Notes: generated by a model from the letters alone, not told the origin. A stretch of DNA of 64,000 nt from Streptomyces toyocaensis (GCF_000725125.1 NZ_JFCB01000030.1:24238-88237); one strand, 5' to 3'. Counted from the first letter of the stretch, positions 29,101 to 37,369 are shown. A program made the numbers and translations.

Positions 29101-29523
29101 GACAGCGGCCGCTGCCTGCGCGTCATGACGGGCCACACTCGCGCCGTGCGGTCGGTGTGGCTCAGCCCGGACGGCCGCCACGCCCTGTCGGGCGGCGACC
29201 ACCGCGAGCGCGTCCGGCGCCTGTGGGACACGACGACCGGTGAGTGCCTGCGGACCTTCGCCGGCTACTCCTCCTTCGGCGTCCGTCTCACCGGGGACGG
29301 CCGCTTCGTGGTGTGCGACGGCCGGGAGGGGATCGAGGTGTGGAGCGTCGGCACGGGCCGGTGCTTCCCGCTGCCGGAGTCGAAGGGGGACGGCCCGCCG
29401 GCGGCCGTACCGACCCCCGACGGCCGGTACGTCGTCTCCGGCGACGCCGCCGGGCGGGTGCGGGTGTGGGAGATCGACTGGGACCGGACCGTGAGCGGCC
29501 CCTCGCGTGTTACCCATGGGTAA
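26119..29523 (+). CDS. Serine/threonine protein kinase with TPR and two seven-bladed WD40 propellers
   Basis: 1134 residues with no membrane helix, so probably soluble. The Hanks-type kinase domain (about 1-300) has the glycine loop GQGGMG and Lys43 in LAVKSP. The catalytic loop is HQDVKPGNVL (from residue 142, with Gln replacing the usual Arg of HRD), Asp161 is in DFGLAR, and the P+1 loop is ASPEQW. A TPR-like stretch (about 314-385, NNRALSLLDLGRPAEAAETF) follows. By eye, seven WD-type blades lie at about 451-754. A helical linker (EAEHALADGDTARALDRL) and seven more blades at about 833-1124 complete it, many ending RLWDL/RLWDV. GTG 26119 has GAGGAGGAAG. Such kinases act as scaffolds for phosphorylation targets; the target here is unknown. 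Domain calls are confident, the pathway is not. Confidence 0.88.
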   Translation: MAQWRVGDVVDGRYRVTRVHGQGGMGLVHQVRHLGWNIDLAVKSPRAHVYRDARRRERFVTEAEEWVALGLHPNVCACYYVRTLEGVPRVFAEYVSGGSLRELIAGRSLYRGTPREALARVLDLAVQCARGLEHAHRRGLVHQDVKPGNVLVGDGVAKVTDFGLARSWAGRQAPAAWPEAAAGTGGAPPADMLVTGLGMTQVYASPEQWAGRRVGPASDLFSFAVSVLEMFVGEITWFAGPVAGRTLEDLRRSDGWMLRPPDDVAALLARCLSLDPASRPASMTEVAAELTTLYERSAGHPYPRPVPVPAELRADELNNRALSLLDLGRPAEAAETFQRATAADPHHPAARYNVGLLRWRRGEITDEHLVTTLEAARAAVGAEPAAHVADRLLAEVHLERGDVQAARALLGQRPGDPDATDAHRAAESGRVADARCVEETWMPWQPYPRERMTDRDRVATEVRLRFGPRAGTVLSGDRDGTVRLWSVPDGACLLAVRAHDGPVRSVDVSRDGRTAVSVGVDRDVRFWDLTDGRCLYAAGFPAPAEGGFTVSPVRLTPAGQAVLFGTNQGTVIGVTRRGGTLRSVNRPGRTDEPVHALEVAPDGRWALAGGTSGTLQLVSMSDASVRQLHGGDASFVWSVCFGADGRRALSGHGNGTIHLWDVDSGRLLRTLHGPRGADVLSLAMSEDGRFALSGAADHKVRHWDLGTGRCLRTYTGHRGPVAAVRFCPDARYGMSAAQDDTLRRWALPGGYTAPPHLSRPRPPAELSGLAERVDTLIAEAEHALADGDTARALDRLTLARSVPGHERAPRLLAHWRRLEGRAERVGPRTAWRVHELTGHTGYVTGIDLSADGTIAASASSDRTIRLWDLTSARCVGVLEGHTHLVEEICLSPDGTRLLSLGRDRTARLWDVASGTCLRVLDDEAYGSSARLLPDGRRALVGGPGRRLRLWDVEEDRPLRAFTGPELSVNAVWTAGDGRFAVAGGDDRDVRLWDLDSGRCLRVMTGHTRAVRSVWLSPDGRHALSGGDHRERVRRLWDTTTGECLRTFAGYSSFGVRLTGDGRFVVCDGREGIEVWSVGTGRCFPLPESKGDGPPAAVPTPDGRYVVSGDAAGRVRVWEIDWDRTVSGPSRVTHG

Positions 29524-29570
29524 GGAATGATGGCGGGCGACCATCCACACGCGCAGGGGCGGAGCCGACG

Positions 29571-30995
29571 GTGACGACTTCCGAGGAACAGAGCGAGGCA
29601 CGGACCAGGGTGCACGTCTTCCGGGACGACGCCCTCGGCGACCACGACGCGGTCGGCCTCGCCCGGGCGATCCGCCGGGGAGAGGTCTCCGCCGCGGAGG
29701 CCTCCCGCGACGCGGTGGCCCGGGTCAGGGCCGTCGAGGCCCGGCTCAACGCCGTGCAGGTCCACCTGGACATCCCGGCGCACGGCCCGGGGACCGGCGC
29801 CTTCGCCGGGGTGCCGGCCTTCGTCAAGGACAACACCGACTACCAGGGGCTGCCCACCGGCCACGGCAGCGTCGCGTTCGCGCCCAGGGCCGCCCGGCGC
29901 CACGCGCCCTTCACCCGCCAGTTCCTGAGCACCGGTGTCACCGTGCTCGGCAAGACCCGGCTGCCCGAGTTCGGGTTCAGCCCCACCACGGAGTACGAGG
30001 GGGCCGAGCCCGTCCGCAATCCGTGGCACACCGGCCACTCGGCGGGCGGTTCGTCGGGCGGCAGCGCGGCCCTCGTCGCCGCGGGAGCGGTGCCGATCGC
30101 GCATGCCAACGACGGGGGCGGCTCCATCCGCATCCCGGCCGCCGCGTGCGGACTCGTCGGCCTGAAGCCGACCCGCGGCCGGATGGTGGCGAACGCGCAG
30201 GGCCGTCAGCTTCCCATCGACCTCGTCACCGACGGCGTGGTGAGCCGCTCGGTGCGCGACAGCGCCACGTTCCTCGCCGCCGCTGAACAGCACTGGCGCA
30301 ACCCGAAACTGCCGCCCGTCGGCCTGGTCGAGGGCCCCTCGGAGCGCCGCCTGCGCATCGGGCTCCTGCTGGACTCCCCGAACGGCGTCCGCTCCGACGC
30401 CGGCACCCGGGCGGCCGTCACGGAGACGGCCGAGCGCCTGGAGCGGTTCGGCCACACCGTGGAGCCGGTGGAACTGTCCATCGACCCGCGCTTCACCGAC
30501 GACTTCCTCACCTACTGGGGTCTGCTGTCGTTCCTGATCGGCGTCACAGGAAGGACGCTCGGCACGGACTTCGACCGCCGCCGCATGGACGGCCTCAGCC
30601 GGGGGCTGCGCGAGATGTACGTCGGCAACTGGAGGAACACCCCGGGCGTCCTGCGCCGGCTCAAGCGCACGCGGGAGGCGTACGCGGCCGGGTTCCGCGG
30701 CCTGGACGTGATCCTCTCCCCGGTCCTCGCCCACACCACCCCGCCGATCGGCCACCTCAGCCCGGCCGTCCCGTACGCCACGCTGATCGAGCGGATCCTC
30801 GCCTACGTCGCGTTCACCCCGGTCAACAACGTCGTCGGAACACCGTCGATCTCCGTGCCGGCCGCGCACGCGACACCGGACGGCCTCCCGATCGGCGTCA
30901 TGATCTCCGGCCGCCCTGGCGCGGAACGGACGCTGCTGGAGCTGGCGTTCGCCCTGGAGGCGGACCAGCCGTTCCGGCGCCTCCAGGACGTCTGA
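29571..30995 (+). CDS. Amidase-signature family hydrolase
   Basis: 474 residues, cytosolic. The Ser-cisSer-Lys triad is visible: Lys86 in FVKDN, Ser161 in the GGSSGGS loop, and nucleophile Ser185 in GGGSIRIPAA. It is normal length for a stand-alone amidase (AmiC/GatA-like fold), not a GatA within a gatCAB cluster. The substrate is not predictable. GTG 29571 has GGAG six bases upstream, and the gene starts 47 bases after the kinase stop on the same strand. The frame is open upstream into the kinase gene but has no family resemblance there. Confidence 0.88.
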   Translation: MTTSEEQSEARTRVHVFRDDALGDHDAVGLARAIRRGEVSAAEASRDAVARVRAVEARLNAVQVHLDIPAHGPGTGAFAGVPAFVKDNTDYQGLPTGHGSVAFAPRAARRHAPFTRQFLSTGVTVLGKTRLPEFGFSPTTEYEGAEPVRNPWHTGHSAGGSSGGSAALVAAGAVPIAHANDGGGSIRIPAAACGLVGLKPTRGRMVANAQGRQLPIDLVTDGVVSRSVRDSATFLAAAEQHWRNPKLPPVGLVEGPSERRLRIGLLLDSPNGVRSDAGTRAAVTETAERLERFGHTVEPVELSIDPRFTDDFLTYWGLLSFLIGVTGRTLGTDFDRRRMDGLSRGLREMYVGNWRNTPGVLRRLKRTREAYAAGFRGLDVILSPVLAHTTPPIGHLSPAVPYATLIERILAYVAFTPVNNVVGTPSISVPAAHATPDGLPIGVMISGRPGAERTLLELAFALEADQPFRRLQDV

Positions 30996-31150
30996 CGGGC
31001 GTTGCGGTCAGCCCTCGACCGCGTACGGCAGGAAGCCGGCCTCGGAGGCGAAGGCTGGTCTTCGACCCCGTACCGGCACCGGTCCCGCAGGACGGCGGCG
31101 CGGAGGAGGCCGACTCCGGGCAGGCGTGAGGGCGGCGGCCGGGGACCTCA

Positions 31151-31156
31151 TAAGGT
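31151..31156 (+). promoter_or_regulatory. -10 box of a leaderless mshB promoter
   Basis: TAAGGT stands six bases before the ATG of mshB, and no Shine-Dalgarno sequence lies between them. Transcription from here would begin at the start codon. Confidence 0.5.
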
Positions 31157-31162
31157 GATCCC

Positions 31163-32020
31163 ATGACGGAAATGCGCTCCCGGCGTCTGATGCTGGTGCA
31201 CGCCCACCCGGACGACGAGTCGATCAACAACGGCGCGACCATGGCCCGGTACGCCGCCGAGGGCGCCCAGGTGACGCTGGTCACCTGCACGCTCGGTGAG
31301 CGGGGCGAGGTCATCCCGCCCGAGCTGCGGCACCTGAGCGGGGCCGCCCTGGGCGGGCACCGGCTCGGTGAGCTCAAGGACGCGATGCGCGCGCTCGGGG
31401 TCACGGACTTCCGGCTGCTCGGCGGGGCCGGGCGGTACTGCGACTCCGGGATGATGGGACTGCCCGACAACGACGACCCCGGCTGCTTCTGGCAGGCCGA
31501 CGTGGATCAGGCCGCCGGGCTGCTCGCCGAGGTGATCCTCGAGGTGCGGCCGCAGGTTCTTGTCACGTACGACGAGAACGGGGGGTACGGGCACCCCGAC
31601 CACATCCAGGCGCACCGCGTCGCCGTGCGTGCCGTCGAGCTCGCCGCCGGGGCCGGGTGGGATGTGCCCAAGGTGTACTGGAACCGGGTGCCCCGGTCCG
31701 TGGGCGAGGAGGCCTTCGCCAAGCTGAACGGAGAGTTGGACGGGCTGCCCTTCGAGAAGGCGGGCGTCCTCGACGACGTACCCGGTGTGGTCGACGACGA
31801 GCGGATCACCACCGTGATCGACGGCACCGCGTACGCATCCGCCAAGGCCGCCGCCATGCGGGCGCACGCCACCCAGATCACCGTCGCGGACCCGTACTTC
31901 GTGCTCTCCAACGAGCTCGCGCAGCCGCTCTTCACCACCGAGTACTACGAGCTGGTGCGCGGGGAACGCCCCCTGAGCCGGGAGAGCGACCTGTTCGCCG
32001 GGGTGGGGGAGGCGCCGTGA
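31163..32020 (+). CDS. mshB: N-acetyl-GlcN-Ins deacetylase of mycothiol synthesis (MshB)
   Basis: 285 residues of the LmbE/PIG-L metal-dependent deacetylase family. It removes acetate from GlcNAc-inositol to give GlcN-Ins, the second committed step to mycothiol, in the cytosol. The zinc site is seen as AHPDDE (His15, Asp18) and HPDH (His144 or His147). The size and the segments LVTCTLGERGEVIPPEL and GMMGLPDN fit MshB rather than the related conjugate amidase Mca. It overlaps the DUF6113 gene by GTGA. In mycobacteria too, mshB opens a block of shared gene order found further along this window. Confidence 0.92.
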   Translation: MTEMRSRRLMLVHAHPDDESINNGATMARYAAEGAQVTLVTCTLGERGEVIPPELRHLSGAALGGHRLGELKDAMRALGVTDFRLLGGAGRYCDSGMMGLPDNDDPGCFWQADVDQAAGLLAEVILEVRPQVLVTYDENGGYGHPDHIQAHRVAVRAVELAAGAGWDVPKVYWNRVPRSVGEEAFAKLNGELDGLPFEKAGVLDDVPGVVDDERITTVIDGTAYASAKAAAMRAHATQITVADPYFVLSNELAQPLFTTEYYELVRGERPLSRESDLFAGVGEAP

Positions 32021-32430
32021 GCGGCGGCCGCGCGCCCGTGATGGCACAGCCGCTGCGTCCGCCGTCCGCCGGGCGGGCCGGCGCCTACCTGGGCCTGTTC
32101 GTGCTCGGTGCCGTGGTCGGCGTGGCCGGGGCGCTCGTCCAGCCCGCGTGGTTCCCGGGGGGACTGCTGCTGGCTCTCGCGGGAGAGGCGGGACTCGTGC
32201 TCGGGGCGTCGCGGGTGATGCGCGGGCGGGCCGGTGGCGCGGTGGTCGCCGCGGGCTGGACGCTCGTCGTCATCCTGCTCACGGCCAGCCGCCCGGAGGG
32301 GGATTTCCTGTTCGCCGCGGGCGCCGGCTCGTACCTGTTCCTGCTCGGCGGCATCGCGGTCGCTGTGATCTGTGCCACGCTCGGAGGCGGGCGGCAACCG
32401 GACACGGGCCCTGTCCGACTTGGCAAGTGA
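32017..32430 (+). CDS. DUF6113-type small membrane protein coupled to mshB
   Basis: 137 residues with four hydrophobic helices (AYLGLFVLGAVVGVAGALV, GLLLALAGEAGLVLGA, AVVAAGWTLVVILLT, SYLFLLGGIAVAVICATL). I assign it to DUF6113 from memory of streptomycete mshB neighbours. Function is unknown. GTG 32017 overlaps the mshB stop by four bases; an alternative ATG at 32041 would remove eight residues. Constant linkage to mshB makes a membrane role around mycothiol conceivable, without direct evidence. Confidence 0.75.
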   Translation: MSGGRAPVMAQPLRPPSAGRAGAYLGLFVLGAVVGVAGALVQPAWFPGGLLLALAGEAGLVLGASRVMRGRAGGAVVAAGWTLVVILLTASRPEGDFLFAAGAGSYLFLLGGIAVAVICATLGGGRQPDTGPVRLGK

Positions 32431-32540
32431 CGTACCACTTCGCCGTGTCCCGGGTGTGGGGGTCCGGTGCGCTTTTCGCCAGCGGTCCTGGGATACGGGC
32501 CGGATATGGCCAGTAAGGTGGTGCGCGCCGCCGAGCCTCC

Positions 32541-32581
32541 CTCGAACTCTCGGCTTCGCCCGAGCAAGGGGGGACCCCCAC
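32541..32581. repeat. Streptomyces short palindromic repeat upstream of the TTG-started membrane protein
   Basis: A TTCG-looped imperfect hairpin (ACTCTCGG-CTTCG-CCCGAG) is followed by GGGGGGACCCCC. It lies in the 195-base gap before the gene at 32626. It is related in plan to the element inside sdhA. The Shine-Dalgarno of the next gene lies about 30 bases further on, so the hairpin would be part of its leader. Confidence 0.6.
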
Positions 32582-32625
32582 CGTGAGGTCGTGACGGGCG
32601 GCGGAGCCAACCGGGAGAACCTGCC

Positions 32626-34908
32626 TTGAGTCGTGAAACTGACACTCCGTCCTCCGGGCCCAACGGGCACGGCGGAGCCGCCTATCCGTCGGGCACCCCG
32701 CCCTACGGGATTCCGGCGATTCCGGACGAGGGTACGGGCGCGGGCCGTTCGGCCGCGCGACCGGAGGAACGCAAGACCGAGACCACGCTGACGACCCGGA
32801 TCCGGATCAACATCCCCGGATCGCGGCCCATTCCGCCGGTCGTCGTGCGCAAGCCCGTCAAGGACGCGGAGACCAAGGGGCGCACCGACGCGGAGGCGCC
32901 GGCCCCGGCCCTGGCCCCGGCCCCGTCCCCCGACCCGGCCGAGCCTCCCGCCCGGCCCGACCGGTCCGCCGGCCCGGCGGACGAGGACAAGCCGGCCAGT
33001 GACTGGTTCGCGCCGCGCAAGTCCGGTGCGGGCAAGAGCGGTCCGGGCGGCGCCACTGCCAACGGGACGGGCACGCCGAGCGGTTCGGGTACCGGCGCCG
33101 GCAGTGGTGCCCCGGCGGGTCCCGGGACGCCGAAGGGTGCCGGTGCGCCGAAGGTGGCCGGTGCGCCCGGTGGCGCGCGGCCCGGCGCCGCACGTCCGGG
33201 TGGCGTGGTCGGCTCCATGGGCGCCCCCGGCGGCCCCCGTCCCGGCGGGACGACGGGTTCCGGACTCACCGGCGCGACCGGCGGCCCCGTGGCCCCCGGG
33301 CACGGCGGCGGCACCGGCTCCTTCGACGTGACCGAGGCGCTGGCCGGCGGTCCGGCGGGCAGCGGCACCCGGCCGGGTGCGAACCGCGGGGGCGAACCCA
33401 GCCGCGACGACCTGCCGTTCTTCACGGAGGACGCGCCGGGCGGGTCCCCCGGCCGGCAGGGCCCGGGCGGCTCACCCGTCCAGGGCGGCCGGCCCGGGTT
33501 CGGCGGCCAGGACCGGCCCGGCGGCCCGCAGGGCCCCGCAGGTCCCACCGGCCCCACCGGCGGTCCGGTCACCGGCGACGGCCCGCTGAACCCGCCGCCC
33601 GTCGCCGGTCCTGCCGTCCCGGGCCGGGGCCCGGGACGGCCCGGCGGCCCCGGCACCCCCGGTGGCCCCGGCCCCGTCGGCGCGCGGCAGAACCGTCCCG
33701 GCGCCCAGGGCGTCCCCGGCGGGGGCCTCAGCGACGACACCGCGATCCTCACGCCCCAGAAGCCCGCCGAACCGGGCACCCCGGGCTACGGCCCCCGCCA
33801 CGACAACGTCTCCGGGCACACCGTGACCAGCGGCATCCCCGTGGTCCCGCCGGGCGCCGCGTTCGACGCGCCCGGCAGCGGGCCCGGCGGCCGCGTGCCG
33901 CACACGCCCCCCAAGCTGCCCGAGCCGGTCTCGCCGCCCCCGGCGAGTTCCTCGAAGGCGCCGAAGAAGAAGGGCCGCAACAAGCTCGTCCTGCTCGGCG
34001 GCGGTGTCCTCCTCCTGGCCGGTGTCGCCTACGGTGCCGGTCTGCTGATGAACAGCTCCGACGTGCCCAAGGGCACCACCGTGCTGGGCGTCGACATCGG
34101 CGGCGGCACGCGGGACGACGCCGTGAAGAAGCTGGACGCCGCCCTCGGCGACCGGCTGAACAAGCCGCTGAAACTGTCGGTCGACGGCAAGACCGTGGAC
34201 CTGCAGCCGGACAAGGCGGGCCTGCAGATCGACGCCGACGCCACCGTGGGCGCGGCCGCCACGAGCGACTACAACCCGGTCAACGTGATCGGTTCCCTCT
34301 TCGGCCAGCAGCGCGTCGTCGCCCCGGTCATGCCCGTCGACGAGGAGAAGCTCCAGGTCGCCCTGGAGAGCGCCGGCGGCTCCGGCTCGGTGACCGAGGG
34401 CTCGATCAGGTTCGAGTCCGGCAAGGCCGTCCCCGTCTACCCCAAGGCGGGCCAGGGCATCGACGTCGCCAGGGCGGCCGACGTGGTGACGGAGGCCTAC
34501 CGCACCCAGGTCGAGACCGGCGCCTCCGCCGCGGTGAACGTCCCGACGACGGACCGGCAGCCGAAGGTCTCCAAGGCCGAGGTCGACCGGATGATGAAGG
34601 AGTACGCCGAGCCGGCGATGTCGGGCATCGTGACCGTGCAGACCGATCCGGCGCGCTCGATCCAGATGAGCCCCGAGAAGTCGCTCTGGAAGTTCCTCCG
34701 CGTCACGGCCGTGGGCGGCAAGCTGGTCGACAAGCCCGACCTGAACTCCCTCAAGGAGCTGTACGGCCAGACGTTCGACGGTGTGCTCATCACCCGGGGC
34801 AACGGAAAGAAGACGGCCGTCACCCCCCAGGACGTCTACGGTGCCCTCCGCCAGGCGCTGATGAGCAGGACCGAGCGCGTCGCCGTGATCGAGACGAACC
34901 CCAGCTGA
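32626..34908 (+). CDS. Membrane-anchored protein with PG_binding_4-like (YoaR/VanW N-terminal type) extracytoplasmic domain
   Basis: 760 residues with an unusual TTG start (TTGAGTCGTGAA), supported by GGGAGAA six bases before it and by the absence of a better start. Residues 1-440 are a Pro/Gly-rich, disordered cytoplasmic region. A single helix (LVLLGGGVLLLAGVAYGAGLL, about 448-468) leads outside. The outer part contains PG_binding_4-like units: VPKGTTVLGVDIGGGTRDDAV, a DKAGLQIDADATV segment, and later LKLSVDGKTV and VYPKAGQGIDV. The family is thought to bind peptidoglycan. A role at the cell wall is inference. A strong terminator follows. Confidence 0.75.
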   Translation: MSRETDTPSSGPNGHGGAAYPSGTPPYGIPAIPDEGTGAGRSAARPEERKTETTLTTRIRINIPGSRPIPPVVVRKPVKDAETKGRTDAEAPAPALAPAPSPDPAEPPARPDRSAGPADEDKPASDWFAPRKSGAGKSGPGGATANGTGTPSGSGTGAGSGAPAGPGTPKGAGAPKVAGAPGGARPGAARPGGVVGSMGAPGGPRPGGTTGSGLTGATGGPVAPGHGGGTGSFDVTEALAGGPAGSGTRPGANRGGEPSRDDLPFFTEDAPGGSPGRQGPGGSPVQGGRPGFGGQDRPGGPQGPAGPTGPTGGPVTGDGPLNPPPVAGPAVPGRGPGRPGGPGTPGGPGPVGARQNRPGAQGVPGGGLSDDTAILTPQKPAEPGTPGYGPRHDNVSGHTVTSGIPVVPPGAAFDAPGSGPGGRVPHTPPKLPEPVSPPPASSSKAPKKKGRNKLVLLGGGVLLLAGVAYGAGLLMNSSDVPKGTTVLGVDIGGGTRDDAVKKLDAALGDRLNKPLKLSVDGKTVDLQPDKAGLQIDADATVGAAATSDYNPVNVIGSLFGQQRVVAPVMPVDEEKLQVALESAGGSGSVTEGSIRFESGKAVPVYPKAGQGIDVARAADVVTEAYRTQVETGASAAVNVPTTDRQPKVSKAEVDRMMKEYAEPAMSGIVTVQTDPARSIQMSPEKSLWKFLRVTAVGGKLVDKPDLNSLKELYGQTFDGVLITRGNGKKTAVTPQDVYGALRQALMSRTERVAVIETNPS

Positions 34909-34926
34909 CGACACCGCCGGCCCCTT

Positions 34927-34981
34927 ACGGGAGCGGCGCCGCACGAGCCCGGAAGGGACCCGTGCGGCGCCGCTCTCCCGT
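34927..34981. terminator. Terminator between convergent genes
   Basis: Stem of 19 pairs (34927-34945 with 34961-34981, two-base bulge) closing on a loop that itself contains CCC/GGG. It lies 18 bases past the stop at 34908 and 15 bases before the opposite stop. Confidence 0.8.
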
Positions 34982-34995
34982 CGAGCGGGAGGCGT

Positions 34996-35889
34996 TCAGT
35001 TCAGCATCGCCCGTGCGGCGAGAGCCTCCCCCCGCACCCGCTCCCCGGCCGCCTCGTCCACCGCCGAGACCACCTCCGCGTACGCCTCCAGCTCCCTCGC
35101 CCCCGCCGAGAACTCCCCCCGCTGCACCAGCAGCCGCGCCCGTTCGTACCGCAGCCGCGCCGCGTGGGACGGGAACAGCAGCGACAGCTCCACCGCCCAC
35201 AACCCCACGTCCGACCGCTCCGGCCGGGCCGCCGACCACGCCCGGACGTTGTTCAGGATGCGCAGGACGACGTCCAGCACCCCCGCCGGCGTCAGCATCG
35301 ACGCGTCCAGCGGCGCCCCCGTCGCCCCCGCGACCAGCAGCTCGGCGTCGGCCCCGCTCAGCACCCGCCCCCCGTCGAACGGATCGACCAGTACCTGCTC
35401 CGCACCCGTGTCCAGGCCAGTACCCGGCTCCCCGAACCCGACGACGAAATGCCCCGGCAGCGCCACCCCGTACACCGGCGCCCCCGCCCGCCGCGCCACC
35501 TCGATCCACACCACCGACAGCAGGATCGGCAGCCCGCGCCGCCGCCGCAGCACCTCGTGCAGCAGCGAGGACCCCAGCCGCCGGTAGTCGTCCGGAACGC
35601 CGTGGAAGCCGTACCGCTCACCCAGCAGGTCCCGCAGCGCCAGCGCCCACGCGCGCGGCGAGCCGGGCCGGTGGGGCAGCTCGCCCGCCAGCCGGTCCAG
35701 CTCCACCTGCGCGGCGTCCATGCCCGCCTCGTCCAGCGTGCCGTCCGCCTCCGCGCCCACCAGCAGGCACAGCGTGGACAGGTCGGGCCGCTCGCAGCGG
35801 GCCTCCTCGGCGAACCGTCGGCGCAGTTCCGCGGAACGCCCGGGCGGCGGGGGACAGGGGGAACGCATACCCGGTTCGTGCCCGCTCAC
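34996..35889 (-). CDS. Transglutaminase-like SirB1-family protein
   Basis: 297 residues, no signal. The core RRLGSSLLHEVLRRRRGLPILLSVVWIEVARR is the SirB1 (transglutaminase-like fold) signature. HFVVGF and VDPFDGGRVL are the usual downstream motifs, in which the catalytic cysteine of true transglutaminases is replaced. The C-terminal third is TPR-like helical (NNVRAWSAARPERSD, RLRYERARLLVQRGEF). Family function is poorly known. GTG 35889 overlaps the GNAT stop as GTGA; ATG 35868 is an alternative. Confidence 0.8.
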   Translation of the reverse strand: MSGHEPGMRSPCPPPPGRSAELRRRFAEEARCERPDLSTLCLLVGAEADGTLDEAGMDAAQVELDRLAGELPHRPGSPRAWALALRDLLGERYGFHGVPDDYRRLGSSLLHEVLRRRRGLPILLSVVWIEVARRAGAPVYGVALPGHFVVGFGEPGTGLDTGAEQVLVDPFDGGRVLSGADAELLVAGATGAPLDASMLTPAGVLDVVLRILNNVRAWSAARPERSDVGLWAVELSLLFPSHAARLRYERARLLVQRGEFSAGARELEAYAEVVSAVDEAAGERVRGEALAARAMLN

Positions 35890-36911
35890 AGCGCGCCGTC
35901 ACCTGCCGGAGCCGACGATTGCGGAGCGCGGTGGTGGTGGTACGCGTGGTGCGCGGCGAAGCCCATACGGCCGTACAGCTCCCGCGCGCCCGCGTTGTCG
36001 TCCTCCACCTGGAGCCAGGCCGCCGAGGCTCCCTCGTCCAGCGCACGCCGCGCCAGCGCGGCCATCACGGCGGTCGCCAGCCCGCGCCGCCGCCGCGCCG
36101 GGTCCACCTCGACCGCCGCGAAGCCGGCCCACCGCCCGTCCACGACGCACCGCCCGATGGCGGCCGGCGCGCCGGGGCCGTCCGGCACCGTGGCGAACCA
36201 CACCGACGGCCCGGAATTCAGGACCCTCAGGGCCACCTCGCTCACGCCCTTGCGCCGGTACCGGGTCAGCCACGCGTCACCGGCCTCCCGCGAGAGCACG
36301 ACTCCGGACGGTTCCCCGCCCAGGTCGGCGACGGGCGCCAGCGGGGCCACCCACAGCTCGGCGGTCACCTCCCGTACCCAGCCGTGCCGTTCCAGCTCCG
36401 CGCAGAGCCGTTCCTGCGTCCCTTCGGCGCCGGTCGCGGTCTGGACGTAGGCGGGCAGCCCCCGGGCCGCGTACCAGCCGCGCACGGCCGCCAGCGCCTC
36501 GTCGAGCGGCACGCCCGGGTCACCGAGCGGAAGCACGGAGTTGGCCCGCCGGGTGAAACCGTCCGCGGCCCGCAGCTCCCACGCGCCGAGCCGCTCGCTC
36601 TCCACGGGTCGCCACGCCCGCGCGGAGACCCGCGCCAGCTCCTCGTACGAGGCGGCCGGACCCCGGCGACGCGCCGGAGCGGACGGAACGACCTTGCCCG
36701 CGACCAGCGAGGTCTCCGCCACGCGGACACTCTCCCCGCTCTTCCTTGTGATCCGCAGCACACCGTTGTCCCATGATGTGAGAACGCCGACCGTGTCGGT
36801 GAACTTCTCACCCGATGGACCATGTTCGATCAAGCTCCGTACGGAGACCCGTTTTCCCACGTCAGCAGTGGTGATGCGGACCTCGAGGCGCCCGGCGGCA
36901 GAGATTTCCAC
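35886..36911 (-). CDS. GNAT acetyltransferase with an N-terminal SH3-like domain
   Basis: 341 residues. Residues 5-72 look like a small beta-barrel (RLEVRITTADVGKRVSVRSL, VGVLTSWDNGVLRITRKSGE). Two GNAT-like halves follow; the second has the acetyl-CoA loop VDPARRRRGLATAVMAAL and the closing GARELYGRMGF. This layout is a conserved actinobacterial acetyltransferase; the substrate is unknown. GTG 36911 has GGAGGGG upstream. It is divergent from fdxA, with about 140 bases between them that include GAGATACTAGG, a possible promoter element. Confidence 0.82.
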   Translation of the reverse strand: MEISAAGRLEVRITTADVGKRVSVRSLIEHGPSGEKFTDTVGVLTSWDNGVLRITRKSGESVRVAETSLVAGKVVPSAPARRRGPAASYEELARVSARAWRPVESERLGAWELRAADGFTRRANSVLPLGDPGVPLDEALAAVRGWYAARGLPAYVQTATGAEGTQERLCAELERHGWVREVTAELWVAPLAPVADLGGEPSGVVLSREAGDAWLTRYRRKGVSEVALRVLNSGPSVWFATVPDGPGAPAAIGRCVVDGRWAGFAAVEVDPARRRRGLATAVMAALARRALDEGASAAWLQVEDDNAGARELYGRMGFAAHHAYHHHRAPQSSAPAGDGAL

Positions 36912-37051
36912 AGGTCAGTTCACCCCTCCTGTTCGGATCATGCCCAGGAACGGAGATACTAGGGGCGGGCATCGACGACGCCGCGCTCCCGCGCGCCAGG
37001 CGGCGGAGCCTGAGGAGGCCCGCCAGCGCCCAATCGAGGAGGAACGACAGC

Positions 37052-37369
37052 GTGACCTACGTCATCGCGCAGCCTTGTGTCGACGTGAAGGACAAGGCGT
37101 GCATCGAGGAGTGCCCGGTCGACTGCATCTACGAGGGCCAGCGGTCCTTGTACATCCACCCGGACGAATGCGTCGACTGCGGCGCCTGTGAACCGGTCTG
37201 CCCGGTCGAGGCCATCTTCTACGAGGACGACACTCCCGAGGAGTGGAAGGACTACTACAAGGCGAACGTCGAGTTCTTCGACGAGCTCGGCTCGCCCGGC
37301 GGCGCCAGCAAGCTGGGCCTGATCGAGCGGGACCACCCGTTCATCGCCGCGCTGCCGCCGCAGGCGTAG
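37052..37369 (+). CDS. fdxA: Seven-iron ferredoxin (3Fe-4S / 4Fe-4S)
   Basis: 105 residues, the usual size of actinobacterial 7Fe ferredoxins (FdxA/FdxC). Ligands are Cys9 and the CIEECPVDC motif for one cluster, and CVDCGACEPVCP for the other. The conserved C-terminal tail (EEWKDYYKANVEFFDELGSP) is present. It transfers electrons in the cytosol to oxidoreductases such as P450s or desaturases. GTG 37052 has GAGGAGGAACGAC. It is followed by the DapC-like aminotransferase, as in M. tuberculosis (fdxC-Rv1178). Confidence 0.95.
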   Translation: MTYVIAQPCVDVKDKACIEECPVDCIYEGQRSLYIHPDECVDCGACEPVCPVEAIFYEDDTPEEWKDYYKANVEFFDELGSPGGASKLGLIERDHPFIAALPPQA

